A stretch of DNA of 64,000 nucleotides from Candidatus Gastranaerophilales bacterium (GTDB lineage Bacteria; Cyanobacteriota; Vampirovibrionia; Gastranaerophilales; Gastranaerophilaceae), in NCBI GenBank assembly GCA_944323615.1, contig CALUTG010000001.1, forward strand, positions 1 to 64,000. Reading direction: 5' to 3'. The notes below the pieces were generated by a model. The model was not told where the DNA came from, did no database searches, and saw only the letters and a list, made by a program, of their open reading frames with translations. Made by a program: the position numbers and the translations under genes. This document shows positions 21,889-30,416 of the stretch, one piece after another. The first letter of the stretch is position 1. Every line of letters starts with the position of its first letter.

Positions 21889-24800
21889 TTCAAAATTCTA
21901 TTTAAATAATTATCTGTATTGGCAGAGAGAAGTTTTTGCTCTTCTGTCTCTACATCTACTGCGGAAATATTCAGGTCTTTTGCAGTTTGAATATAGAGTT
22001 TTTCAAAAAGTACATACATAATCTTTGATTGGTTATTGTACTTTTGAAGAAGAGCGAGCGTATCATTGATTAAAAGCAGAGCTTCTTCAACACTGCCTGA
22101 TGAAATCTTAAGAATAGAGATAAAGTACCTTGCAAGTGCAAGAATATTAAACATTGCGGATTTTTCAGCCGTTTCAAGAACATCGGTATAAATTGAAAGT
22201 GCTTTCTTTTCGATACCTATTTTTGAATAAGAATAAGCTATTAAAAGATCACAGAAGAGTTCAATTTCATACTGATGAAGGTCTCCGGCAAGCAGTTTTG
22301 CCTGATATACATTCTGGGCAAAACGTTTATAATCGTCTTTAAGCACAGAAAACTCCTGCAAGATAAGGAAAATAACCTTAGAAAACGGAGAAGCTTCTTC
22401 AATATTGGAAGGAGCATAGTTTTTACCGGCAAGATAATCTTTAATAGCTAATATACAATCTTTTTCCGGCAATTCTGCGTTTAAAGAGGCTTTAATCTTA
22501 TCAAAGAAAGCTTCTATATCGCTGTCTAAAAGATAAAGTTTAGCAAATCCGGCGAGTCTGAATGTTTCAAGAATATGCGATACAAAGAGATTTGCCGAAA
22601 AACTTGCGGGCTTAACTTTATCCAATATTTCAGGAGAAAGCACTTCCAGTATTTCGACTGCAGTATCGGCACATTGTCGAAAATCACCTATATTATAGAG
22701 AATCTCAATATTTACAAGGGAAAGCAAAAGAAATTTTGTATTAACAGCGCCGTCTACAAGCATAACAGGGTTTTCCATTCTTGAAAGGATATTATGTAAA
22801 AGAGCAAGCGCGTCCGTATAATTTGAAGATATCAAGGCTCCTTGCAGCATAAGGTTTGAGAGTTTAACAATTTTTTCATCATCTCCGTCTTTTATGGCAT
22901 CAGCAAGAAGCAGGTTTTCTATATAGTAAATTTTAGCCGGAGAGTAACTGTACAAACACATTAAAATATTGCTGTAAACTTCTTTTTTGTTATTTTCAAT
23001 ATCTTCCGGACTTATGTTGTCACTAATATGCTCTACCAGAGATAAGAATCCGAGACAGTTTTTCAAATACGCATCATAATCCCCCGTCTTCATACTAAAC
23101 TGGGAATTGCGCCAGAGTAAAAGGTACTCTTCTTTAAAGCAGGAAAGTTTGCCCATTATAAGTGCGGAGGTTGTATCATCAAGTCCTTTTCCGAGTTTTG
23201 CCAGAATATTTTTACATAAAAACTCTAAAATATCTTTCCTTAATGCTGAAAGAACTATGTCTGAAACCAAATTATAATTATTTATATAGATAAAACCATC
23301 CTTAACACGGGCAAGTCCGGATTTTTCCAATACAGCAGCGTTTTTTTCAATATCTTTTACTTCAAGAGCAGCAAGAACTGCCATATCTAATCTTGGAGAT
23401 AAAAGCGCCGAATAAGCAAGTATCAAAGATAGATCCATATTCTTGCTCAAATGCTTTATTCTGGCTTTCAAAAGTGCTTTTAAGCCGGCAGGAAGGATTA
23501 CTGATTTCTTACCTTTTATTATTAATTTATTATCAAAATCAAGCAAGACCCCTGTTTCTTCAAGATATTTTATTGCATTATTAAAATATAGAGGCGAACC
23601 TTCAAAATTTTCTTTAATTTTTTCAAAATAGAATGACTGTATAAAATCTGCCGCATCCGACTTAAGGTTTGAGAGCAGTGAATCCATAGGAGAAGCTTTC
23701 AGCGTGATTTCCGTATAGAAAGGCGTTCTTAAGAGCCCTTTTATCTTGGAATGAACAGAACACTTATTGGAAGTCAGAAAAACAAAGTTCGTTTTTACGT
23801 TTTTAAATCTGTCAAAATAAAGTTCCAAAGTTTGAATAGAAGTATCATCCAGATATTCAAATCCGTCAACAAGAATAACTGTTTTTTTCAAAGATGACAG
23901 AAATTTTCCTATATACTCCATATAAGCAAATCTTGCATCCTCAGGAGACATTGCCTTTACAGCTCTGTTCATAACAAGATCATACAGCTCTTTATGAGAC
24001 TGTGGGGCTTTTTCCTGATTAAATTTGTTATGAAAAGAGAGTTTAAAAGCTTCTCTTATAAGAGTATCAAAAAATCCCCAAGGCTTGTAGTTAGAACTTT
24101 CCCTACATATTATCTGCAGTACATTAAAGTCCTGTTTTTCAAAGAAATTAACAAGCTCTGCTGTATTTGGCTTAAATTCTTCATTTACTCTTAATGAAAG
24201 GATTTTGTCCTTTTTATCAAAATCCAGAGACGAGAGTTTGGTAAAAACGGCGTTTGAGTGGATTCTGTCGAAAGTACATTTTGCATTTATATCAAATACT
24301 TTAAATGAATATAAATCTTTATCATCAACAGCTTTAGTTTCTTTTTTGATTGTTCTTTCTATAGCAGGAGCAGCAACAGTCTCTTCGTCTTTTGAAGGAG
24401 GAAGAACATAGCTTTCAAGTACAATTTCATAAAACATAATACTTTTGCCGTTTTCCTCTATTGAATAAAGAGAGTCTGTTTTGTAATCCTTACCGACGTT
24501 ATCGCAGACCTCCTGATCAAGAATAATTTGCAGTCCTTTCAGATATCTTTTATTGTTCTTTTTTATATTTAAAAGCTTCACATTATTTTCATAAACCGTT
24601 AAATCCTGCAAACCTTCCGCAGATTTTTTAACTATGGTCAAAGTCAAATTTAACGGGCAACTAAGCTGTTCAATTATGTTGTTGTTTAATTCGGAAAATG
24701 CGTTAACTATCTTCACTGCAAGCCTGACGGCTTTGTTAGAGGAGGTTGCAAAGGAAAGTTCCTTACACATATTAACCACAAAAGTATCGCCATATGTTAT

Positions 24801-25193
24801 AAAATTGCACTCAACCCCTTTTAACTGAGCATAAAGTAGATTTTTAAGCTTAAAATAAAATTTGGAATACAGTTCCTGAGATTTTAGTAAACGTCTTATA
24901 TTTTTTAGAGAACCGAACTTTATTGCAATTGAGGCAAAATCGTCTGTTTCGCATTCCTGATAAGCAAGACTGGTTTTAACCGGGAATTTGCATTTTGTGC
25001 ATAGTTCTTTTGTTACTGGATTAATTTTACCGCATTTGGAACATTTTACCACAATTGTATAGCCGCACTTTTCACAAACCGGAGTTTCACTAAGGCTGTG
25101 GCAATTCGGACACTCAAGATATATGACCTTATGGCACTTAGGACATACTGTTTGATTATCATCAAGCTTGGTGTGGCATTTAGGACATTCCAT
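21885..25193 (-). CDS. Zinc-ribbon, cyclase-like, ATPase-like, TPR-like protein, 1102 aa
   Basis: The N-terminus holds nine or so CxxC knuckles (about 3-75), making tandem zinc ribbons. Residues about 85-200 resemble a class III nucleotide cyclase domain (FASIAIKFGSLKNIRRL; FITYGDTFVVNM), but the metal-binding aspartates are missing. Residues about 340-560 resemble a signalling ATPase with a Walker B-like LVDGFEYLDD (about 445-454); no P-loop GxxGxGK[ST] is seen, so ATP binding is doubtful. The rest is helical and TPR-like to the end. The layout equals that of cyclase/AAA/TPR regulatory proteins with both catalytic centres degraded. TTTAAC-N17-TATAAT stands upstream. It is divergent from the ZorA-like gene, 118 bp away. 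Confidence 0.75.
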   Translation of the reverse strand: MECPKCHTKLDDNQTVCPKCHKVIYLECPNCHSLSETPVCEKCGYTIVVKCSKCGKINPVTKELCTKCKFPVKTSLAYQECETDDFASIAIKFGSLKNIRRLLKSQELYSKFYFKLKNLLYAQLKGVECNFITYGDTFVVNMCKELSFATSSNKAVRLAVKIVNAFSELNNNIIEQLSCPLNLTLTIVKKSAEGLQDLTVYENNVKLLNIKKNNKRYLKGLQIILDQEVCDNVGKDYKTDSLYSIEENGKSIMFYEIVLESYVLPPSKDEETVAAPAIERTIKKETKAVDDKDLYSFKVFDINAKCTFDRIHSNAVFTKLSSLDFDKKDKILSLRVNEEFKPNTAELVNFFEKQDFNVLQIICRESSNYKPWGFFDTLIREAFKLSFHNKFNQEKAPQSHKELYDLVMNRAVKAMSPEDARFAYMEYIGKFLSSLKKTVILVDGFEYLDDTSIQTLELYFDRFKNVKTNFVFLTSNKCSVHSKIKGLLRTPFYTEITLKASPMDSLLSNLKSDAADFIQSFYFEKIKENFEGSPLYFNNAIKYLEETGVLLDFDNKLIIKGKKSVILPAGLKALLKARIKHLSKNMDLSLILAYSALLSPRLDMAVLAALEVKDIEKNAAVLEKSGLARVKDGFIYINNYNLVSDIVLSALRKDILEFLCKNILAKLGKGLDDTTSALIMGKLSCFKEEYLLLWRNSQFSMKTGDYDAYLKNCLGFLSLVEHISDNISPEDIENNKKEVYSNILMCLYSYSPAKIYYIENLLLADAIKDGDDEKIVKLSNLMLQGALISSNYTDALALLHNILSRMENPVMLVDGAVNTKFLLLSLVNIEILYNIGDFRQCADTAVEILEVLSPEILDKVKPASFSANLFVSHILETFRLAGFAKLYLLDSDIEAFFDKIKASLNAELPEKDCILAIKDYLAGKNYAPSNIEEASPFSKVIFLILQEFSVLKDDYKRFAQNVYQAKLLAGDLHQYEIELFCDLLIAYSYSKIGIEKKALSIYTDVLETAEKSAMFNILALARYFISILKISSGSVEEALLLINDTLALLQKYNNQSKIMYVLFEKLYIQTAKDLNISAVDVETEEQKLLSANTDNYLNRILN

Positions 25194-25274
25194 ACTCTGT
25201 TACTAATCTTCCTTATAACTTTTATTATTATAGTTCAAAATTCTTAATAGTTAAATAATCTAAACGGTTTATGA

Positions 25275-25280
25275 TATAAT
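25275..25280 (+). promoter_or_regulatory. Extended -10 promoter of the zorA-like gene
   Basis: TGA followed by TATAAT; the leader is about 25-30 nt with CGGAG before the ATG at 25312. It lies back to back with the promoter of the divergent 1102-residue gene. Confidence 0.6.
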
Positions 25281-25311
25281 TTATTGTGAAGAGATTTACG
25301 GAGTTTGATTT

Positions 25312-26193
25312 ATGACGATAATCGGGATACTTACTGAACCTGCAATACTTATCATAACAGTGTTTTTTCTGTTTTTTATAATGACAGTGCTAAAGAATTA
25401 TACCAGAATTGAAAAAAATCTTAAGGCTGTTTATCTTTTTCTTCAATCTTTAAATAAAAAGGAGATTTCATACCGCTTTCCTCAGCTTGACGAATTTATG
25501 ACAAATAATTCTTATACATCAACAAGCTGGGAGGATTTTAAGAAAGCTCTTGTATTTCCTGAAAAAATATTTGTTAATCAGAAAACGAACACATCCGGAA
25601 GTTTTTCTCCGGAAATATATTTGACAATTGATTCTTCTTACTTTTTTAATGAAGAATCTCTTATTAATTCAAACATTAACCACAAATTTATACAGGTAAT
25701 GCCGACTCTTTTAACCGGATTAGGTCCGTTTTTTACATTCTTAAAAATGGCTATCGCCTTTGCGGGGTTGGATTTTGCCGCAAATAACGCCGAAAAATCC
25801 TTAACAAGTCTTATGGCAAATATCCAGATTGCTGCACTTTGTTCTGTTTTTGCGGTAGGTTTTTCACTTCTGTTTATATTTGTTGAAAAAATTCTATATA
25901 ACAGAAAATGTAAAAAATACTATCTTTTAATCCAAAAAGAATTTATAAGATTATTTGATGTCTGCACAAGTGAACAATTCCTGCTTGATTTGGTAAAAGA
26001 ATCAAAAGTTCAAAATGTAAGCAACGAAAAAATTCTTAAAGCTTTGCCGGAGGATTTTGCAAAAGCAGTTTCAAAATCAATCAGCGAAATGACAACTCCA
26101 TATCTTGAAAATATACTCTATAGTTTAAACAAATTAAACGAAACTATGGATAAAGGCTCCGGGGGCGGAGATGTAGTAGATAAACTTTTTTAG
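25312..26193 (+). CDS. ZorA-like MotA/TolQ/ExbB-type proton channel subunit, 293 aa
   Basis: Inner-membrane protein with three hydrophobic segments (about 8-28, 129-152 and 172-194). The second and third carry the channel signature: MPTLLTGLGPFFTFL (about 130-144) and AVGFSLLFIF followed by EK (about 181-192). This fits ZorA of the Zorya anti-phage system better than MotA, because the first two segments are separated by a 100-residue cytoplasmic domain. The cytoplasmic tail is only about 100 residues, much shorter than in described ZorA proteins. It is followed after 9 bp by the partner gene. A general ion-driven motor of unknown role is an alternative. Confidence 0.72.
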   Translation: MTIIGILTEPAILIITVFFLFFIMTVLKNYTRIEKNLKAVYLFLQSLNKKEISYRFPQLDEFMTNNSYTSTSWEDFKKALVFPEKIFVNQKTNTSGSFSPEIYLTIDSSYFFNEESLINSNINHKFIQVMPTLLTGLGPFFTFLKMAIAFAGLDFAANNAEKSLTSLMANIQIAALCSVFAVGFSLLFIFVEKILYNRKCKKYYLLIQKEFIRLFDVCTSEQFLLDLVKESKVQNVSNEKILKALPEDFAKAVSKSISEMTTPYLENILYSLNKLNETMDKGSGGGDVVDKLF

Positions 26194-26202
26194 GCAATAC
26201 AA

Positions 26203-26871
26203 ATGAGAGTACGTCCAAAAACAGAAGATAATTCGGATAATAATATATTCTGGGTCACGATGACAGATTTGATGACCGGGCTTGTTCTTGTGTTTATTGT
26301 ACTGTTTTTCTATACATATATGACCAGCCATTATCAGAAATTCCAGCAGGAAATAGCTAAAGAAAATGCTGCAAAAAGTTTGCAGGAAACGCTTCGAGAG
26401 CAGAATATTGAAGCAAGTATTGATCCGGCATCCGGCGTAGTGAAGATTTCTGATCTGGAACTTTTTGAGGTTAACAGCTACAAGCTTTCAAACAAGGGAA
26501 AAGCTTATCTTGATAAGTTTGCGCCTGTTTATTTAAACTCAATATTTTCTAATGATTATCTTAAAAACCATATTGCAAAGATTATCATACAGGGGCACAC
26601 GGATTCCCAAACCTTTAAAGGCACATATTCAGACGACGAACAGTATATGAAGAATATGGAATTATCGCTTAACCGTGCTTTTGAGGTTGCTAACTATATG
26701 ACAAATACTCCGTATAACAAAGAAAACGGGAATAAATTAAGAAAAATGATTATTGTAGAAGGTGCAAGCTTCTCAGATCCTGTATTAGTTAACGGAAAGG
26801 AAGATTACGGCAAAAGCCGGAGGGTCGAACTCAAGCTTGTCATGAAAGGTCAGACAGAAAAATCTGATTAA
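26203..26871 (+). CDS. ZorB-like OmpA/MotB-domain protein, 222 aa
   Basis: One N-terminal membrane helix (about 22-42) bears the conserved ion-carrying Asp22 in FWVTMTDLMTGLVLVFIV. A linker follows, and then a C-terminal OmpA/MotB peptidoglycan-binding domain: IIIQGHTDS (about 127-135), MELSLNRAFEVANYM (about 152-166), YGKSRRVELKL (about 205-215). The Arg pair of the last motif and the Asp of GHTDS, which hold diaminopimelate, are present. The gene starts 9 bp after the ZorA-like stop without a clear Shine-Dalgarno, pointing to coupled translation. It ends 4 bp before the SNF2 helicase, tail to tail. Confidence 0.78.
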   Translation: MRVRPKTEDNSDNNIFWVTMTDLMTGLVLVFIVLFFYTYMTSHYQKFQQEIAKENAAKSLQETLREQNIEASIDPASGVVKISDLELFEVNSYKLSNKGKAYLDKFAPVYLNSIFSNDYLKNHIAKIIIQGHTDSQTFKGTYSDDEQYMKNMELSLNRAFEVANYMTNTPYNKENGNKLRKMIIVEGASFSDPVLVNGKEDYGKSRRVELKLVMKGQTEKSD

Positions 26872-26875
26872 GGTA

Positions 26876-29800
26876 TTAATCTACTGAGAAGATGTCTTTC
26901 AAATCTTCCATAGTAAGAGATTTTGTAATATTTCTGTCAATAGAAACTACGCTGTCAACAAGGTCTCTTTTTCTGCCTTTGATTTTCTGAATTTTTTCTT
27001 CAACAGTGTTCTTGGTAATAAGTCTGTATACAAATACCTTCTTAGTCTGCCCGATACGATACGCTCTATCAGTTGCCTGATCTTCAACAGCCGGGTTCCA
27101 CCATGGGTCATAATGGATAACATAATCTGCCCCCGTCAGGTTCAAACCAGTACCGCCGGCTTTCAAGCTTACAAGGAATATCGGAATGTTCGGGTTATTG
27201 TTGAAGTTCTCAACTGCTTTCTGTCTGTCTTTTGTCTTACCTGTCAGATATTCATACGGAATACCTTCTCTTTCCAGCCATCCTTTGATAATATCAAGCA
27301 TATCTACAAATTGGCTGAATAAAAGAACTCTGTGTTTTTCTTGAATAATTTGTTCAAGCATACCTTTCAAGTATTCAAACTTACCTGACTTCATAACACC
27401 TTTAACGTGTTCTTTGTCATAAAGTTTAGGGTGACAGCAGATTTGACGGAGTCTGAGAAGCGCAGAGAATATAGACATTCTGCTCTTTTCCAGACCGTTA
27501 AGCTCAATACTCTTAAAGAGTTCTTCTTTAGTGCTGTCAAGAACTTCAAGATAGAAATCTCTCTGCTCGTCGGTAAGTTCACAGTATGCCATATTTTCCA
27601 CTTTATCCGGCAAGTCTTTTGCAACGTCTCTTTTCATACGTCTCAAGATGAACGGGAATATTTGGAGTTTCAAACGCTTTTCAACTGTTTTATCCTGTCT
27701 TTCCATAATCGGAGCAACATATCTGTAATTAAACTCCGCAACATTGAATAAAAATCCCGGCATCAAGAAATCGAATACAGACCATAACTCTTCCAGCTTA
27801 TTTTCAATCGGAGTACCGGATAAAGCAAGTTTGTGATCCGATTCAAGTGTTTTAACTGCTTGCGCTGTTTGAGAAATAGCATTTTTAATATTCTGAGATT
27901 CATCAAGAATTACATACCTGAATTTGTATTTCTTAAGTTTTGCAATATCTCTTCTTACAAGCGCATAACTTGTGATTACAATATCGTACTCAGGAATCTT
28001 TTTGAATAAATCTTTTCTGTCAGCTCCGGAAATCTTGAGACAACTTAAGCCCGGAGTAAATTTCTGAATTTCAGCCTCCCAGTTAAACACAACCGTAGTT
28101 GGAGCTATAACCAATGTAGGCTGAGGACCGTCGACTTCTTTTGCTTTTTGTAAAAGACTCAAGGCCTGCAAAGTTTTACCAAGACCCATATCGTCCGCGA
28201 GAATTCCGTTTAAACCGTATTGATACAGGAACCAGAGCCAATGGAAACCCTTAATCTGGTATTCACGAAACTCGGCATTAACCCCGCTTGGCAATTCCAC
28301 ACCTTCAGATGTAGTAGAGAATGTAGAAATCTGCTCCCAGAATTTCTGGAACTTTTCGCTCATAACAAGTTCAAAACCTTGGTTCTGGAGCTCTGATATC
28401 AAACCTACGCGGTAAGTTTTAACAAGGAATTTGTTTTCGTTGTTTCTGTACGCATCAAAAGAGTTAAAAGAACGCATAACCTGATAAATATTCTGCGCCG
28501 GATATTCCACAAAACCTAAACTACGTACACGTGCATATTTCTCGCCGTTCTGAATAGTTTCGTAAATATCGTCAAAGTTAATAACCTCATCTCCAACCTG
28601 ACCGTAAATTTGGATTTCCATGCTGTCAATTGATTCTTCGGAGAAGTCAATTTTTGCACACATTTTGAACGGTTCCGGAATAAGTTTAAAGAAAGACATG
28701 TCGTCGCGTTCTTCAAACTTCCAGCCTTCTCCAGCCTGTTGGATATAATAGTTATAAAAATCAATTGCGTTTTCTTTTTCAAGAGCAAGGTTGTTTGTCT
28801 GCATAGGAACAAATTTGCAGGCAAGAAGCATATTATAAGCCATCTGCTCATGCTGATAATCTCTTTTTATCCAGTAAACAAGATCTTCTTCCTGACTCTT
28901 TACTGATAAATAAGGAGATTTGTCATTACTTTTGGAATACGGAACTCTCACTCCTGAATAATCAAATTCCAGAGAAGCTTTAAGAGATTGATCATAGTCA
29001 ATACCAAGAGTGACAATATTAAGCGGAGGTTTGTGATCCATCAACAACTTGGAAATATTCTCCGCAATTGTTACATTCATAATCTCTCTGAGGTGAGGCA
29101 GCTCTTCATATACAAACTTACCTCCGTCAGCATCCTTAAGATCCGTAAAAGTAGATTTAATAATATTTTGCGGAAGTTCATTCATCGCAACATTGATAGG
29201 GAAAATAATATTTTTATATCTTCCCCACTTAATCTGCCTTGAGAAATACTTAACCTCTTCAAACGGATATGTTTCATCCTTGTCAGGACGAGTCCAGAAG
29301 AGTTCAAGAACAATATTTGTTCCGCCATTTACAGATGTAGTTGATACATCAAGGTTCAAGCTCCATTCCTGATTTGTGAATCTGATTCTTTCTTTGGTTT
29401 TTTCGTCCAAGACTTCATCCAATTCTGCCATCAAAGGAAAGACCGGAGCGAATTTTGTAATCGGAATATCATACCAGCCTGCTTTTTTATCCTGCTTAGA
29501 GATTTTTAAAAGGGTTTGGAACAAAGCTAATTCCGCTTTTTGAGAAGAATTTAGTTCAAAATCAGGATTTTCTCTTTGAATATCAATTAATGCTCTTAAA
29601 ATTGTTTCAAGAGATCTTACTATTTTATTAGTAGAGCGGTCTCTGACGAGTATTGAAAAGAAGTTTTGGCGTCTTTTAGGATTAAAGTGGAAAATGTAGC
29701 TTCCTTTAGGAGTTTCGGTTAATTCATTATTGATATCAGACAAATCCGGCTGAATATCATATTTTTCCAGCAGCCATTTTTCATAAGCGTTTTCCTCAAT

Positions 29801-30064
29801 AGCTTTAAGAGCAATAGCTACTGAATGTTTGCACCATTCTTCTTTCAAAGGACAATTACAGCGAGCTTCGACTTTATTTTTCTTAAAGATTAAATCGGTA
29901 ACGTAAAAGTCCTGATAATTACCTTTTACTTTACCTTTAAAAAAGTTCTTTTCAGGATATGATTCAAGAATCATATCCTTTTGATAATATTCATACCCTC
30001 TGCGCCAGCTTCCGGGTGTTGCGTTCTTTCTTAGAAAATCGTAGTTAAATTTGAATTCACTCAT
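26876..30064 (-). CDS. SNF2-family helicase with SWIM zinc finger, 1062 aa
   Basis: Swi2/Snf2 double-stranded DNA translocase. The SWIM finger near the N-terminus has Cys69, Cys71, Cys78 and His80. A long family-specific middle region follows. The helicase core begins with LADDMGLGKTLQALSLL (about 621-637), motif II is DESQ (not DEAH), then LSGTPIENKLEELWS, and motifs V-VI (VSLKAGGTGLNLTGAD; ATDRAYRIGQ) are near the C-terminus. All ATPase motifs are intact. Bacterial SWIM-SNF2 proteins are often core genes of unknown role; ZorD of Zorya also contains a SNF2 core, so the position facing ZorAB-like genes is notable. The opposite orientation argues against one operon. Confidence 0.93.
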   Translation of the reverse strand: MSEFKFNYDFLRKNATPGSWRRGYEYYQKDMILESYPEKNFFKGKVKGNYQDFYVTDLIFKKNKVEARCNCPLKEEWCKHSVAIALKAIEENAYEKWLLEKYDIQPDLSDINNELTETPKGSYIFHFNPKRRQNFFSILVRDRSTNKIVRSLETILRALIDIQRENPDFELNSSQKAELALFQTLLKISKQDKKAGWYDIPITKFAPVFPLMAELDEVLDEKTKERIRFTNQEWSLNLDVSTTSVNGGTNIVLELFWTRPDKDETYPFEEVKYFSRQIKWGRYKNIIFPINVAMNELPQNIIKSTFTDLKDADGGKFVYEELPHLREIMNVTIAENISKLLMDHKPPLNIVTLGIDYDQSLKASLEFDYSGVRVPYSKSNDKSPYLSVKSQEEDLVYWIKRDYQHEQMAYNMLLACKFVPMQTNNLALEKENAIDFYNYYIQQAGEGWKFEERDDMSFFKLIPEPFKMCAKIDFSEESIDSMEIQIYGQVGDEVINFDDIYETIQNGEKYARVRSLGFVEYPAQNIYQVMRSFNSFDAYRNNENKFLVKTYRVGLISELQNQGFELVMSEKFQKFWEQISTFSTTSEGVELPSGVNAEFREYQIKGFHWLWFLYQYGLNGILADDMGLGKTLQALSLLQKAKEVDGPQPTLVIAPTTVVFNWEAEIQKFTPGLSCLKISGADRKDLFKKIPEYDIVITSYALVRRDIAKLKKYKFRYVILDESQNIKNAISQTAQAVKTLESDHKLALSGTPIENKLEELWSVFDFLMPGFLFNVAEFNYRYVAPIMERQDKTVEKRLKLQIFPFILRRMKRDVAKDLPDKVENMAYCELTDEQRDFYLEVLDSTKEELFKSIELNGLEKSRMSIFSALLRLRQICCHPKLYDKEHVKGVMKSGKFEYLKGMLEQIIQEKHRVLLFSQFVDMLDIIKGWLEREGIPYEYLTGKTKDRQKAVENFNNNPNIPIFLVSLKAGGTGLNLTGADYVIHYDPWWNPAVEDQATDRAYRIGQTKKVFVYRLITKNTVEEKIQKIKGRKRDLVDSVVSIDRNITKSLTMEDLKDIFSVD

Positions 30065-30225
30065 CTGCGTGAAAAGACATCCTTTTTCGGGTTAGTCATA
30101 ATACCAAAAAGGTAAGGATAAAAGTATTCAAAACTCCAACTTCTGTTAAGGCTCCCTACCTTGATTTAATTATTGCATAGTTTTATTTTAAATGCAAGAT
30201 ACACATAAAATTTTTTTTCTACCCC

Positions 30226-30254
30226 TTGTAAAAACATATAAACCATGCTATACT
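30226..30254 (+). promoter_or_regulatory. Strong promoter of the giant fliD
   Basis: TTGTAA (30226-30231), 17 bp, TATACT (30249-30254) with an extended TGC before the -10 box. A sigma-70 type, not the TAAA/GCCGATAA pattern of flagellar sigma-28. The leader is about 156 nt and contains several short complementary stretches, but I recognise no known riboswitch in it. Confidence 0.72.
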
Positions 30255-30416
30255 AAGTATATAAAATAGCGATGCAATATTTTCAACTGGAAACACAAGT
30301 ATAGTATATTAAATAAGAGAAAGAAACTTTCAAAACAAGGCAGTTACCCCGATATGAGAATAGGTGCAGCTATTGAGTTAATGGTAGACTAGCAAACGGC
30401 GCAGGATAGCAGCTTT

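Noticed and set aside
25312-30064. Complete Zorya system
   Set aside because: No ZorC or ZorE, the helicase is in the opposite direction and has a SWIM finger typical of a general bacterial family; reported only as Zorya-like.
30261-30416. c-di-GMP riboswitch in front of fliD
   Set aside because: Tempting because of the flagellar gene, but neither the GEMM-I nor the class-II core motifs could be aligned to the leader.
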